DNA from: CAZSMK01 sp964608095
GTDB taxonomy: Bacteria > Sumerlaeota > Sumerlaeia > MWCT01 > JAGHBZ01
Assembly (NCBI GenBank): GCA_964608095.1
Contig: CAZSMK010000105.1
Coordinates: 1 to 22,131, forward strand
Length of the DNA: 22,131 nucleotides
Direction: 5' to 3'
This document shows positions 7,007-15,900 of the stretch, one piece after another. Within the stretch, counting starts at the first letter, position 1, and each line of letters opens with the position of its first letter. A program made the translations under genes and the position numbers. The notes under the pieces were generated by a model, which was given only the letters and a program-made list of their open reading frames with translations, was not told the DNA's origin and did not search any database.

Positions 7007-9196
7007 CTATCCTTCCTCGATGAAGCGTACCAGGAGTTCCGCCATGTGCATGGCACGTGTCGGCGAATCCGCGTTATCGAGTCCGCCGGCAAGATTAAAC
7101 AGACATCCCGGACAGTCGGTTATGACAATGTCCGAGCCTGTTTCTGCAATATTCTTCATTTTGCACTCGAGTAGTTCCCTGGATATCGCCGGAAATTTCA
7201 TCGAGTAAGTTCCGCCGAATCCGCAGCAGCGCTCCGCTTCTTTCATCTCGACATATTCTACGCCCGGCAACGACTGCAATACCTCGACTGGCTCTTCTTT
7301 TATGCCCATGCTCCGTACCAGATGGCAGGGAAAATGATAGGTGACCTTGCACGGTTCAACGGTCTTTGTGAACATGGTTTTATCTTCATCTCGCGAAAAA
7401 TCATGTACCAGTTTTACAAAATCGATCGTCTTGTCTGCTATCTTCTCTGCTGCTGGATAAAATTCTGTATGCGTATCTATGACACCTTTCCAGAGGTCCT
7501 TTATGACGTGCGTACAGGTCGGGCAAGCGCTAACGATATACATCCATCCATCGTTGTTCATCTTTTCGATGTTGTCGGTAGCGAGCGTTAGTCCGCTCTT
7601 TCTGTTACCAGAAAAAATCGCGGGCGCGCCGCAACATTTCTGCTCAGGATAAGCTACCCGATAGCCGAAATGGTTCAGAACCTTGATGACGGCTTCGCCG
7701 ATCCCGGGATATAACCATTCGATAGCGCAGCCGCTGAAGAAGGCGACCGTGCCTTTTTCATTTCCCGCAACGTTTTGTTTTATTTTCTTGAATCGGTCTC
7801 TGAAGGGCGAGGCGTATATTGCCGGCACACTGCGTCCCTGCGTGTATTTCTTAAATCCGAAAGGGAGCGCACGGATGTATTTCTTTCCTTCGCTCCCTTT
7901 TTTCGTCAGCGGTAGAGAAGCCACCGCCGCAGTTCGCATACCTGCGCTGAACAATAGCTTCGAGGGCAGCACGTTGTCCAACACAAGACGTTCCGGCAAC
8001 GGCAGCCGAATCTTATCTCGTACACGTCTGCGCAGCTCGAGTGTCAGGTTCGGAATATCGATCTTTGCGGGACAAAATTCTCGACAGAGCCCGCACGATA
8101 TACACAACTCCTGGATTTGTTCCGCATCCTCGAGTGAACTGAAAAAATAGGTCAACATGCTCCCGATAGCCCCGGGATATATCTTACCGTATACGTGCCC
8201 GCCGAGAAGGGTATAGATGGGACAGACGTTGAGGCATGACGTACACCGAATACATTTCCCCGCCTCGCGAAACACGGGGTCGGCAAGCATCTTCAGCCTG
8301 CCGTTATCGAGCATGATGACGTGAAGTTCCTTTTGTGCCGTACCGTTCCCATCCTTGTCTTTGAAAGTTTCTGACGCACCGGAAATCATGGTCAGGTAAC
8401 TCGTCATGAGCTGTCCGGTGGCGCTTCGTGGAAGGGTCTTTACTATAGGAACAATGTCTTTTAACCGAGCAACGAATTTTTCATAGCCGAAAATAATGAT
8501 ATGAACCGGGGGTAGGGTAGCCGTAAGCCTCACGTTACCTTCATTCGAAAATATGCACATCGTGCCGGTTTCCGCCACTGCAATATTGCATCCAGAAATG
8601 CCGATGTCAGCGTTAATAAAATGGGTGCGCATGATTGTACGTGCATGTTTTACCATGGCGCCGATTTCAGGCTCGACCTTTTCACCGAGATACTTCGAAA
8701 ATATCTCAGCGCAACGTTCTTTTGTGAAATGAATCGCGGGCAACACCATGTGCGAAGGGGTCTCATCCACCTGCTGGATCAACCATTCTCCAAGGTCGGT
8801 CTCTACGACCTTCATTACATCGGCAAGGTGTGAGTTGAGATGAATTTCTTCGGATGCCATGGATTTGGATTTAACACAGAGAGCGGCGTTCCTGCGACGC
8901 GCGATATCCTTTACTATTGAGAGCACGTCTTTGCCGTCGGCGGCACGATGTACCTTTGCGCCACGTTCTTCGAGTCGCGACTGAAATTCATCCGCAAGCG
9001 TCTCGATGTGTTTTATTGCCTCTGATTTTACTCTCGCAACCTCATTCCGCAACGCCTCAAAATCCAAGCCGCGGTATGCGTCGGCTCGCAACTCATAGAC
9101 CAGTTCCGTAAACGTTCGTAACGCCCGCCGCAGAACATCATCCGCGAGCGCCTTGCGTATGCCTGTTTTAAAACCACGGTCCAGAGGCACGGTCAT
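7007..9196 (-). CDS. lutB: Fused LutB-LutA lactate-utilisation iron-sulfur protein
   Basis: This is a 729-residue fusion of LutB/LldF with LutA/LldE, the L-lactate oxidising iron-sulfur complex (lactate to pyruvate, cytoplasmic). The N-terminal LUD domain (about 1-300) has KSKSM, ETDLGEWLIQ, PSHMVLPAIH and AETGT blocks. Two [4Fe-4S] motifs follow: Cys315/318/321/325 and Cys365/368/371/375. The C-terminal half has two CCG cysteine-rich modules: Cys490 with Cys521-Cys522 and Cys558/561, then Cys624, Cys657-Cys658 and Cys695/698. The start at 9196 is set by GGAGGA just upstream. An upstream in-frame start would overlap lutC and add 25 residues with no family likeness. The gene follows lutC by 8 bp, so translational coupling is likely. 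Similar LutB-LutA fusions exist in other anaerobes (Desulfovibrio, from memory). All expected cysteines appear intact. Confidence 0.9.
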   Translation of the reverse strand: MTVPLDRGFKTGIRKALADDVLRRALRTFTELVYELRADAYRGLDFEALRNEVARVKSEAIKHIETLADEFQSRLEERGAKVHRAADGKDVLSIVKDIARRRNAALCVKSKSMASEEIHLNSHLADVMKVVETDLGEWLIQQVDETPSHMVLPAIHFTKERCAEIFSKYLGEKVEPEIGAMVKHARTIMRTHFINADIGISGCNIAVAETGTMCIFSNEGNVRLTATLPPVHIIIFGYEKFVARLKDIVPIVKTLPRSATGQLMTSYLTMISGASETFKDKDGNGTAQKELHVIMLDNGRLKMLADPVFREAGKCIRCTSCLNVCPIYTLLGGHVYGKIYPGAIGSMLTYFFSSLEDAEQIQELCISCGLCREFCPAKIDIPNLTLELRRRVRDKIRLPLPERLVLDNVLPSKLLFSAGMRTAAVASLPLTKKGSEGKKYIRALPFGFKKYTQGRSVPAIYASPFRDRFKKIKQNVAGNEKGTVAFFSGCAIEWLYPGIGEAVIKVLNHFGYRVAYPEQKCCGAPAIFSGNRKSGLTLATDNIEKMNNDGWMYIVSACPTCTHVIKDLWKGVIDTHTEFYPAAEKIADKTIDFVKLVHDFSRDEDKTMFTKTVEPCKVTYHFPCHLVRSMGIKEEPVEVLQSLPGVEYVEMKEAERCCGFGGTYSMKFPAISRELLECKMKNIAETGSDIVITDCPGCLFNLAGGLDNADSPTRAMHMAELLVRFIEEG

Positions 9197-9204
9197 TGCT
9201 CCTC

Positions 9205-9783
9205 CTATAAATGATCGATACAAATTATGATGAGGCTCTTCGGTCCATGCACGCCGATAGTAGAAACGCATTCGATATCGCTCGTTCTGCTCGGTCCTGT
9301 CACGAGGGCTAAAAAATCCGGGACGCGACCATCATAAGTGCGCGTGATAATCTCGAGCGCCTTTTCAAACGTCTCAACTAACGATGAGGTTCGCAGAAGG
9401 GCTATGTGAACAAGCGGAAGCATCGAGACCAGCCGGGTATGTATCTCGGAAGCGTCGTGGACAATCGTTCCCGTGTCTGCAATGCCGAGTTCATATTCGC
9501 AGATACCGATACCGGCTTGTTCGATGATGTCGAGCGGTGGATTGAACTTGCATGACCCCCCTTGCTCATTTACACGTCGTCGCAATTCGACTTCCTCGAT
9601 AAGGGATGAGTGCGCAGCAACAACGTCAGCAGCTCCCGCCCGCTTGATTTCATCGAGCATTACAGTCAACGCATCCGATGAAGTATTCACACGGTGAACA
9701 CGCCCTTCAAGCGCTTCATTCTGCTCTTTGAACATGGCAAAGAGATTGTCTTGTGCCGTTTTGTCGATTGTAATTCTCTCCAT
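9205..9783 (-). CDS. lutC: LutC/LldG family LUD-domain protein
   Basis: A 192-residue LUD-domain protein, the small partner of the LutABC (LldEFG) L-lactate oxidation complex. Family blocks are LGIADTGT (99-106), MLPLVHIALL (121-130), GPSRTSDIE (163-171) and IGVHGP (176-181). An in-frame TGA sits directly before the ATG, so translation cannot start further upstream. No clear Shine-Dalgarno sequence precedes it, which suggests a weak or leaderless-like start or coupling to the upstream gene. It lies 63 bp after the toroid lyase-like gene and 8 bp before lutBA, all leftward. This operon-like order links lactate oxidation to polysaccharide breakdown. Its exact biochemical role in the complex is not established from sequence. 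Confidence 0.9.
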   Translation of the reverse strand: MERITIDKTAQDNLFAMFKEQNEALEGRVHRVNTSSDALTVMLDEIKRAGAADVVAAHSSLIEEVELRRRVNEQGGSCKFNPPLDIIEQAGIGICEYELGIADTGTIVHDASEIHTRLVSMLPLVHIALLRTSSLVETFEKALEIITRTYDGRVPDFLALVTGPSRTSDIECVSTIGVHGPKSLIIICIDHL

Positions 9784-9846
9784 TCAAATCAAAATACTTT
9801 TCAAATGAAATAAAGTAACTTATATATTTTAGTTTAAAGTAATACT
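9784..9846. other. AT-rich spacer before lutC
   Basis: This 63-bp spacer is strongly AT-rich and contains near-repeats (aaagtaacttatatat and aaagtaatactttatatat) and a near-palindrome, aaagtaatacttt. It may hold a second promoter or an operator for lutC-lutBA, but no convincing -35/-10 pair with standard spacing is visible, and it has no terminator-like GC stem. Confidence 0.3.
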
Positions 9847-12381
9847 TTATATATTCTTCTTGACACTTATGCTGGAAAGAGGAGCTGGCTCTGTAACCGG
9901 TTCTGGCACTATGCCGTCCGTAATATAGAGCTCTGCGATCTGAACATTCCTGTTTCCCCAATCGTATGTTCCCGTGATGGTCAATCGCCACTCCCGACCC
10001 GCAGGTATCGGAATATTAATCGTTTTGTGAGTCATGTCGAACTCGCCGCATGTTTTCCACGCATCATTCTCTCGCAAAAAAATCTCGACCGCTCGTGGCC
10101 CATAGTTCGGTCTCGGTGTGATTACGAGTGTGGGTGTTGTCATCTCTTCGGTCGATACCGCAAAATATATGTGTACCGGACAATCCGTCGTGGGTCCTTT
10201 TTCTTCTACGTTCCTTATCACGGTGAATGTAGCAGGATTTTTGTCGGAGATTTGTTCAAGCGGATGTTCGCTGCTGACGTTACCGCCTACGGGGAGTGTA
10301 TCGAGCGGAATAAACGAAGCGACCGGCTCACCCAGACGCGCGTTTATTGTATACCCTGCGCCGCGTGGACCGTCTATCAAATCCACTTCTAAACGATCTC
10401 CTTTTTGTTCGACATGGAAACCTTTTGCAATCTGCGCGGTCTCTTCTTCAGTAACCGATGGAATCATCTGCCAGACAGCCGTTCCTTTCACTTCAGGGAC
10501 AACAGTATCTACCGCGGCGGAACGTCTATTATGTCCGCCTGCAGGCACGTATCGATACTCCTTTGTCGTAGCAATGTGACCGAATCTGTTGTCAATGTTC
10601 AGCCAGGCGCCCTTTACATCAAAGGTTTCCATCGGGCTCAGTGCGGGAACAAATCTATTGCAGGCAGCCGACGTAATCGTTCGCCCCTTTCCTGTCAACC
10701 GGTCGTTTTCGATCCCTATGGGGCGAAACCCAACAGGACTTATCCATACTGTGGAATGAGGCAAGCAGACGAGCGCACACCTTCTGCCGTCGGTCAGTCC
10801 GAGCACAACTATCGTCGCATCGCCCGATTCGCCTGTCTCCTCTATCCCGTTTACATCGTCCGGCACTATACTCTCAAAGGTAGGAAGTGTCATATAGGGG
10901 TGATTATGGAAATTCGTGCCCAGCGGTGTCATGGTTCCGATATGAATTCGTCCCCATGATACAGTTGCGAAATAATCGGGATTCCGGTGCAACCAAACTC
11001 TCACCTTCGGAAACAATCGTGTCCAGGTTCCGCGCTCGATCTGCTCGATTGCATCAGTCGTAATCTCGGGAGCGGGACGCAGCATGTGGAGCAGCAAGGC
11101 TGAGGTTATTCGTTTTACCAGCAATGGTTCCCACCACCATGCGAGATTGCTCTCATCGAAGATGCGCCCCGGTTCCGCTACCCTGTGTCTGCGTTGTGCC
11201 GCTTGTATTCCGCGTTGTTCTGCACGCATAGCGAGTGGATCACCGAGCGCAGTCGCTATCCATGCAAAATACGCCTGGATAGAGGAAGTATGAAACGTCC
11301 AGTCCTGGCCGTTAGGAAACACGAACTCACCGTCCGGAAGGAGAAGATAACGTAATACCTCGCGCCAAACCGGTGCAACGTTATGGAGTGAATACGGTTC
11401 GAAATCTTCGGCATGTTTCGTATTGAAACGCCGATCGGCTAATGCCAGTATCATCCACGCCTCGCCAAGCTCCTGTCCCGACACCTTTAAATAACCCGGA
11501 TGAAAAAAACTGTGATTCTCCGTAGTAAAATCTTTAAAGAAATTTGCAGTTGTCACCAGCTCGTTGACTCGGTGTGTGCCGATTTTGCTCGTATCATTTT
11601 TATCCGCCGGGATTGAATACGTGTTGACGGCATAACGGCATAATGCGTTCCACCATTGTTCACGGTTCGGGTGTTCGGGATTGAGCACAATCGCAGCGGC
11701 AAGCACGTGCGTATCCCAGCCGTTCTCTTCCGCGCCTGTATCGCCCGGATTGTAATCTTTCGGCGGTTTTGCGGTTATACGGTCGGCCTCGGGACACATC
11801 ATTCGCGCGATGTTGCCCCGCATTCCTTCGTCGAGATCGTCCCACACCAGCAGGGCAGATACCGCAGTTGTCCCAAGCCAGAGCGACGACTGCCAGTGGT
11901 TACCCCATGTCGGCTCGAGCGGGGTATCAGCCGAGATGTGGTGTCCACTTATGTAAGCGAGATTCTTCTTGATATAACGCACAAGCCCCTCTCTATCCAA
12001 GTCGGCAGCGAGAAGTTTTTGCTGGTCGCTCTCGTTCAGCCAACCCTGTTCTGTAGCATACGCGAGTAGTGCATAACCAACCATGACATTGTTGGTTCCC
12101 CTGATCGAGCCGTTCATATCCTTTTCGGCAATCCCGCCGCCCCAATACCCAACGACTTCCTCGTCATGCCAGATGGTCTTTGCGTATACAGCGTAATCGG
12201 CAATCAAGGGAAGGTAATCCCCTGCCATGACCGGGAGCGTTGTGCGCTCGGTTTTATCGGCTGTCACGCAAACAGGGTATGAAACCAAGAGCAACAAATA
12301 CACTCCCGCGTTAAGTAAAAATACTACAGGGGGAGGTATCATATAGCGGTTTTTGGTATGAACGATTTCTGTGCTGTGCAT
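9847..12381 (-). CDS. Secreted (alpha/alpha)-toroid polysaccharide lyase-like protein with discoidin-like C-terminus
   Basis: The start at 12381 gives 844 residues. It has AAAGGA about 12 bases upstream; ATGs at 12438, 12408 and 12342 lack any ribosome site. A leader (hydrophobic residues about 14-41, ending VCVTA) precedes a helical region (about 60-435) rich in paired Trp/Asp motifs, such as WGNHWQSSLWLG and AEENGWDTHVLAAAI, as in alpha-toroid lyases (heparinase- or PL8-like). In ENHSFFHPGY (288-297), Asn289, His290, His294 and Tyr297 are candidate catalytic residues. A beta-sandwich region (about 455-690) follows. An F5/8-type-C-like domain (about 705-822) begins EHPLEQISDKNPATF and would bind glycan. 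I cannot assign a PL family. It heads a leftward group with lutC and lutBA. Confidence 0.65.
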   Translation of the reverse strand: MHSTEIVHTKNRYMIPPPVVFLLNAGVYLLLLVSYPVCVTADKTERTTLPVMAGDYLPLIADYAVYAKTIWHDEEVVGYWGGGIAEKDMNGSIRGTNNVMVGYALLAYATEQGWLNESDQQKLLAADLDREGLVRYIKKNLAYISGHHISADTPLEPTWGNHWQSSLWLGTTAVSALLVWDDLDEGMRGNIARMMCPEADRITAKPPKDYNPGDTGAEENGWDTHVLAAAIVLNPEHPNREQWWNALCRYAVNTYSIPADKNDTSKIGTHRVNELVTTANFFKDFTTENHSFFHPGYLKVSGQELGEAWMILALADRRFNTKHAEDFEPYSLHNVAPVWREVLRYLLLPDGEFVFPNGQDWTFHTSSIQAYFAWIATALGDPLAMRAEQRGIQAAQRRHRVAEPGRIFDESNLAWWWEPLLVKRITSALLLHMLRPAPEITTDAIEQIERGTWTRLFPKVRVWLHRNPDYFATVSWGRIHIGTMTPLGTNFHNHPYMTLPTFESIVPDDVNGIEETGESGDATIVVLGLTDGRRCALVCLPHSTVWISPVGFRPIGIENDRLTGKGRTITSAACNRFVPALSPMETFDVKGAWLNIDNRFGHIATTKEYRYVPAGGHNRRSAAVDTVVPEVKGTAVWQMIPSVTEEETAQIAKGFHVEQKGDRLEVDLIDGPRGAGYTINARLGEPVASFIPLDTLPVGGNVSSEHPLEQISDKNPATFTVIRNVEEKGPTTDCPVHIYFAVSTEEMTTPTLVITPRPNYGPRAVEIFLRENDAWKTCGEFDMTHKTINIPIPAGREWRLTITGTYDWGNRNVQIAELYITDGIVPEPVTEPAPLSSISVKKNI

Positions 12382-12564
12382 TGCGGTTTGTGATCCTTTC
12401 GTTTTCATAGGACAGTTCTGTATAACATGCAGGAACACGAAAGATATGTATTATCTATCCGAAACGCTGATATAAAGTCAAATCTTTACACTCCTATGCT
12501 CGGCGATCAGGCATCCGCACTGGGGACGGAGATTCCGCGTTAGCGAAATCGAAGACGCGCTGTG
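12382..12564. other. Upstream region of the toroid-lyase gene
   Basis: This stretch precedes the leftward lyase-like gene and runs into the first repeat island. A GATAAT word on the minus strand (within 12440-12460) could be a -10 box, but I see no good -35 partner. No gene or RNA structure is recognised. Confidence 0.3.
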
Positions 12565-12612
12565 TCCGCCACAGGCGCATCTTCGAGCGGGTCGAAGATT
12601 CGCCGTGGCGGA
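12565..12612. repeat. Long hairpin at start of repeat island 1
   Basis: Bases 12565-12586 (tccgccacaggcgcatcttc...) pair with 12592-12612 (tcgaagattcgccgtggcg...) over about 21 bp, with one bulge and one mismatch, around a five-base loop. The right arm contains the 'cgaagattcgccgtggcg' module that recurs at 19901-19918 and, in variant form, at 19944-19961. Confidence 0.7.
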
Positions 12613-12640
12613 TGTGTATAACTTCATAAAATCCGATACT

Positions 12641-12685
12641 GCGCACGTTTAGAGGTGCGATTGCGATAGCGATAGCGATTTCGAT
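12641..12685. repeat. GCGCACG hairpin plus GATAGC hexamers, copy 1
   Basis: The sequence gcgcacgtttagaggtgcg, a slightly degraded hairpin, is followed by gattgcgatagcgatagcgat. It is preceded by 'aaaatccgatact', the same flank as the copy at 19991. The hexamer run is shorter than in copy 2. Confidence 0.7.
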
Positions 12686-12693
12686 AGGGAGAA

Positions 12694-12786
12694 GTAGGAT
12701 AAGCGTCCTCGCTTGTCCTCCTGATATCATAATAATTTCCGATACTACTAATGATCTAAGGCTGACAACCGAGACGGTTGTCCTAC
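12694..12786. repeat. REP/BIME-like 93-bp double hairpin, copy A1
   Basis: The unit starts GTAGGATAAGCG-TCCT-CGCTTGTCC, a 9-bp stem with one T-G pair. It ends with GACAACCG-AGA-CGGTTGTC followed by CTAC, an 8-bp perfect stem. Both ends therefore read GTAG-hairpin inward, the layout of two inverted REP units in a BIME. The outer 24 bases of the two ends match at 20 positions as inverted repeats. Confidence 0.75.
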
Positions 12787-12792
12787 GATACT

Positions 12793-12885
12793 GTAGGATA
12801 AGCGTCCTCGCTTGTCCTCCTGATATCATAACAATTTCCGATACTACTAATGATCTAAGGCTGACAACCCAGACGGATGTCATAC
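12793..12885. repeat. REP/BIME-like 93-bp double hairpin, copy A2
   Basis: A second unit of identical length, in direct orientation, six bases (gatact) after A1. The left hairpin is intact. The right one is degraded (gacaacccagacggatgtc, with the foot changed to GTAT when read inward). The 99-bp period points to tandem duplication followed by drift. Confidence 0.75.
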
Positions 12886-12999
12886 GTTTTATGGATGTTC
12901 AACCTTGTTTTTAGCCTCTCTTTAACAAGATTTTGGTATTGACAGAGGGGGAGAATCTCATATCTCATAATATTGTGATTAAGATTCAGAAATGAGGTC

Positions 13000-15900
13000 G
13001 TGAACACCATCTCGAATAGAAAAAATGCGCTCCCCTTAATTGTATGTATTATTTTGGGGCTCGTGAGTGAGCTGTGGGCTACGGATATTGTTACATCGGA
13101 CACACTTTCAGACATATCCCATGTAACAATTGTCTACAACAGGGATAATCCACCGTTAAAGTATCTGGATGAAGATGGCGAGGCTGCCGGGATACTCATG
13201 GACCTATGGCGGTTGTGCGCTGAGAAAACCGGTCTCGAGGTTTCTTTCAAGGACGCTTCATGGGCTGACACCCTCGAGCTAGTGCGTAACGGTGAGGCTG
13301 ATATCCATGCCGGGATCTTTTACACCGAGGAGCGAGATGTCTTTTTCGACTATGCTCTTCCCATTCTTGAGTTGCGTTACTATGTATTTGTCCATAAAAC
13401 CATACTTGGCTCTCGCAGATTAGAAGACCTTATGGCTTTCCGAATCGGAGTACCTGAGGGATTTACACACGAGTTCGTGCAAGAAGCAGTGCCTGAGGCG
13501 ACCCTCGCTGTGTATCCAGATTATCCCACTTTGTATGTAGCGGCGGAGCGAGGCGATATAAAGGTCTTTGTCTCGCCAGACCTCAACCTTCAGTATCATC
13601 TTACGTTGCATGGGTTGAGCAATAACTATCGCTACAATCCCGCAGCGCCCGTGTATCGAAGAGCATATCATGGAGCGGTGCGAGAGGGTAATAGCGCGCT
13701 GCTACAGAAAATTAATACGGGATTGGGCTTGATAACATCTGAAGAACGTGCAGAGATAGAGCGTAAATGGTTGGGCACCGCACTGGTGCGACCGGATGAA
13801 GAAACACTGATGATCGCTATCGATAGTTTCTATCAGCCCCTTACCTTTCTGGATTTCGAAGGCAAACCTTCCGGGCTCATAGTGGACCTCTGGCATTTGT
13901 GGGCGGAAGAAATCGGCAACAAGGTCGCGTTCCTCCCCGTTGATACCGGCGCTGAAATGGCAGCGTTACGAAGTGGGGAGGCGGATATTGCCGCGTGTGC
14001 GAAAGAGTCCGAACCTGACGAAACAGGCTTCATCGAGACTCTTCCTTATTATACCATTTCTTCAGCCCTTTTTGTGCCCGTTGACACCGGAACAATGCAC
14101 GCAAAGGAGGAGTTTGCAGGCAAGAAGATCGGACTGGTTCGTGGAGAAGTGCCAAAAGAGGCGGTACTGGAATTACTCCCCGGTAGCATGCTGGTTGAGT
14201 TTGAAACAATGGACGATATGATACAGGCAATGCTCACCGGTGAGACCGACGCATTTTTGCATGAGGTCACCACAGCGCGGGTTTTACTAAACAACTTGAA
14301 GCTCAACAGGAAGTTCGAGGAAGTTTCTGATTTCATGTTAAAAAGCCCGCTATCGGCTTATGTGAAGATGGAGGATAATATTCTCGCTGAAAAAATAGAC
14401 CGCGGCTTTGAATCGATTCCTCTACCCGAGCTTGCCCGGATCGAGCGAACCTGGATTGCCGACGAGAGCCTCCGCTTTTTCGAGCAGAAAATGGCAAGCA
14501 AACCACTCGAGCTCACACAGGCTGAAAGGGCATGGTTACGGCAACATCCCGTCATAAAAGTCGCCGCAACGAAGGATTGGCCTCCTTTCGAGTTTGTCGA
14601 TAGAAACGGTGAGTATCGGGGAATCAGCGCAGATGTGTTGAGGAAGGTAGCCGAAAAAGCCGGCTTTGAGATCGAACCACAGACCGCAGAATGGGCTTTG
14701 CTTAATGCTATGCTTAAAAATAAGGAACTCGACCTGTGCCCCGGCTTGAAAGAAAGTCCCGAACGGCGAAAGTTCCTCTTATTCACACAGCCTTTCATAC
14801 ATTTCCCCCATACTCTCATAACACGAGAAGGGGAAACAGATATCAACGACCTCGAAGATTTAGCGGGGAAACGCGTTCCCGTGGAGGAAGACTATTTTAT
14901 TCACGAATATCTTGAAACAAATTATCCGGAGATTGAACTGATCCTTGTCCCGGGCGCTCTTCAAGCATTGATGGAGGTGTCTGCAGGAACCGCCGACGCG
15001 TATGTGGGAAACGTAGCTGTAGCTTCGTATCTGATCAGTGAAAACGTGATTACGAACCTCGAGATGAAGGGCTACGTAGATATCCAAGAAATGGAACTTT
15101 CCATCGGGGTACGCAATGACTACCCGGAACTCGTGAATATACTGAAGAAGGGGCTCGCATCACTAACGGAGAAAGAGAAACGTGAAATTGTCGAGGAATA
15201 TATCGAACTCGAACCTGTCGAGAAATTTACGCTTACAGACGAGGAAAAGGAATGGCTCGAGCAGCACAAGGAAATTCGGCTGGGTGTGGATCCTGAATGG
15301 TCCCCCTTCGAGTTTTTTAGTGCCGCCAGAGTCTATCAAGGTATCTCCTCTGATTATGTACGCCTGATTAATGAACGACTCGATATCAACATGCAGCCGG
15401 AAAAGGATTTAACGTGGGCAGAGGTCATCCTTCGTGCAAAGACGCGTAAAATCGACGTGTTGCCCTGTGTGGCGAAGACCGAGGAACGTATCGAATTTCT
15501 TAATTTCACCAAGCCGTATTTGAGTTTCCCCATGGTAATAGTCACACGGGAAAAGGCGCCCTTTGTCAATAGCGTCATGGATTTTGACGCTGGCAGGGTT
15601 GCAGTAGTCAGGGCACACGTAACTCAGGAATTATTGGAACGCGATTATCCCGACCAAACCTTTCAACTCGTTGATACCGTCGAGAGCGGTCTCCTCGCTG
15701 TGTCGCGAGACAAGGCGGATGCCTTTGTAGGGAACCTCGCCTCTATTTCTTACACGGTCGATAAACTCGGCATTACAAATCTAAAAGTGGCTACTGTTAC
15801 TCCTTATCATTTTGAACTCTCGTTCGGTATCCGAAAAGATTGGCCCGAGCTAATACCTATTCTTGATAAGGTTCTCGCAAGCATACCAGAGGAAAGAAAG

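Noticed and set aside
9197..9271. Longer start for lutBA overlapping lutC
   Set aside because: GGAGGA directly before 9194-9196 and the family N-terminus support the shorter form.
12494..12883. 129-codon minus-strand frame across island 1
   Set aside because: It contains a duplicated peptide and an IAIAIAIA run that simply reflect the REP-like units and hexamers; not a gene.
12694..12885. CRISPR-like array
   Set aside because: Two 93-bp units with a 6-bp linker do not fit the repeat/spacer size of CRISPR, the linker is the same in both arrays, and no cas gene is near.
12939..12973. TTGACA at 12939 as promoter of the four-domain kinase
   Set aside because: The -35 word is perfect but the best -10 words (TATCTC, CATAAT) are weak or 21 bases away, so no promoter is called.
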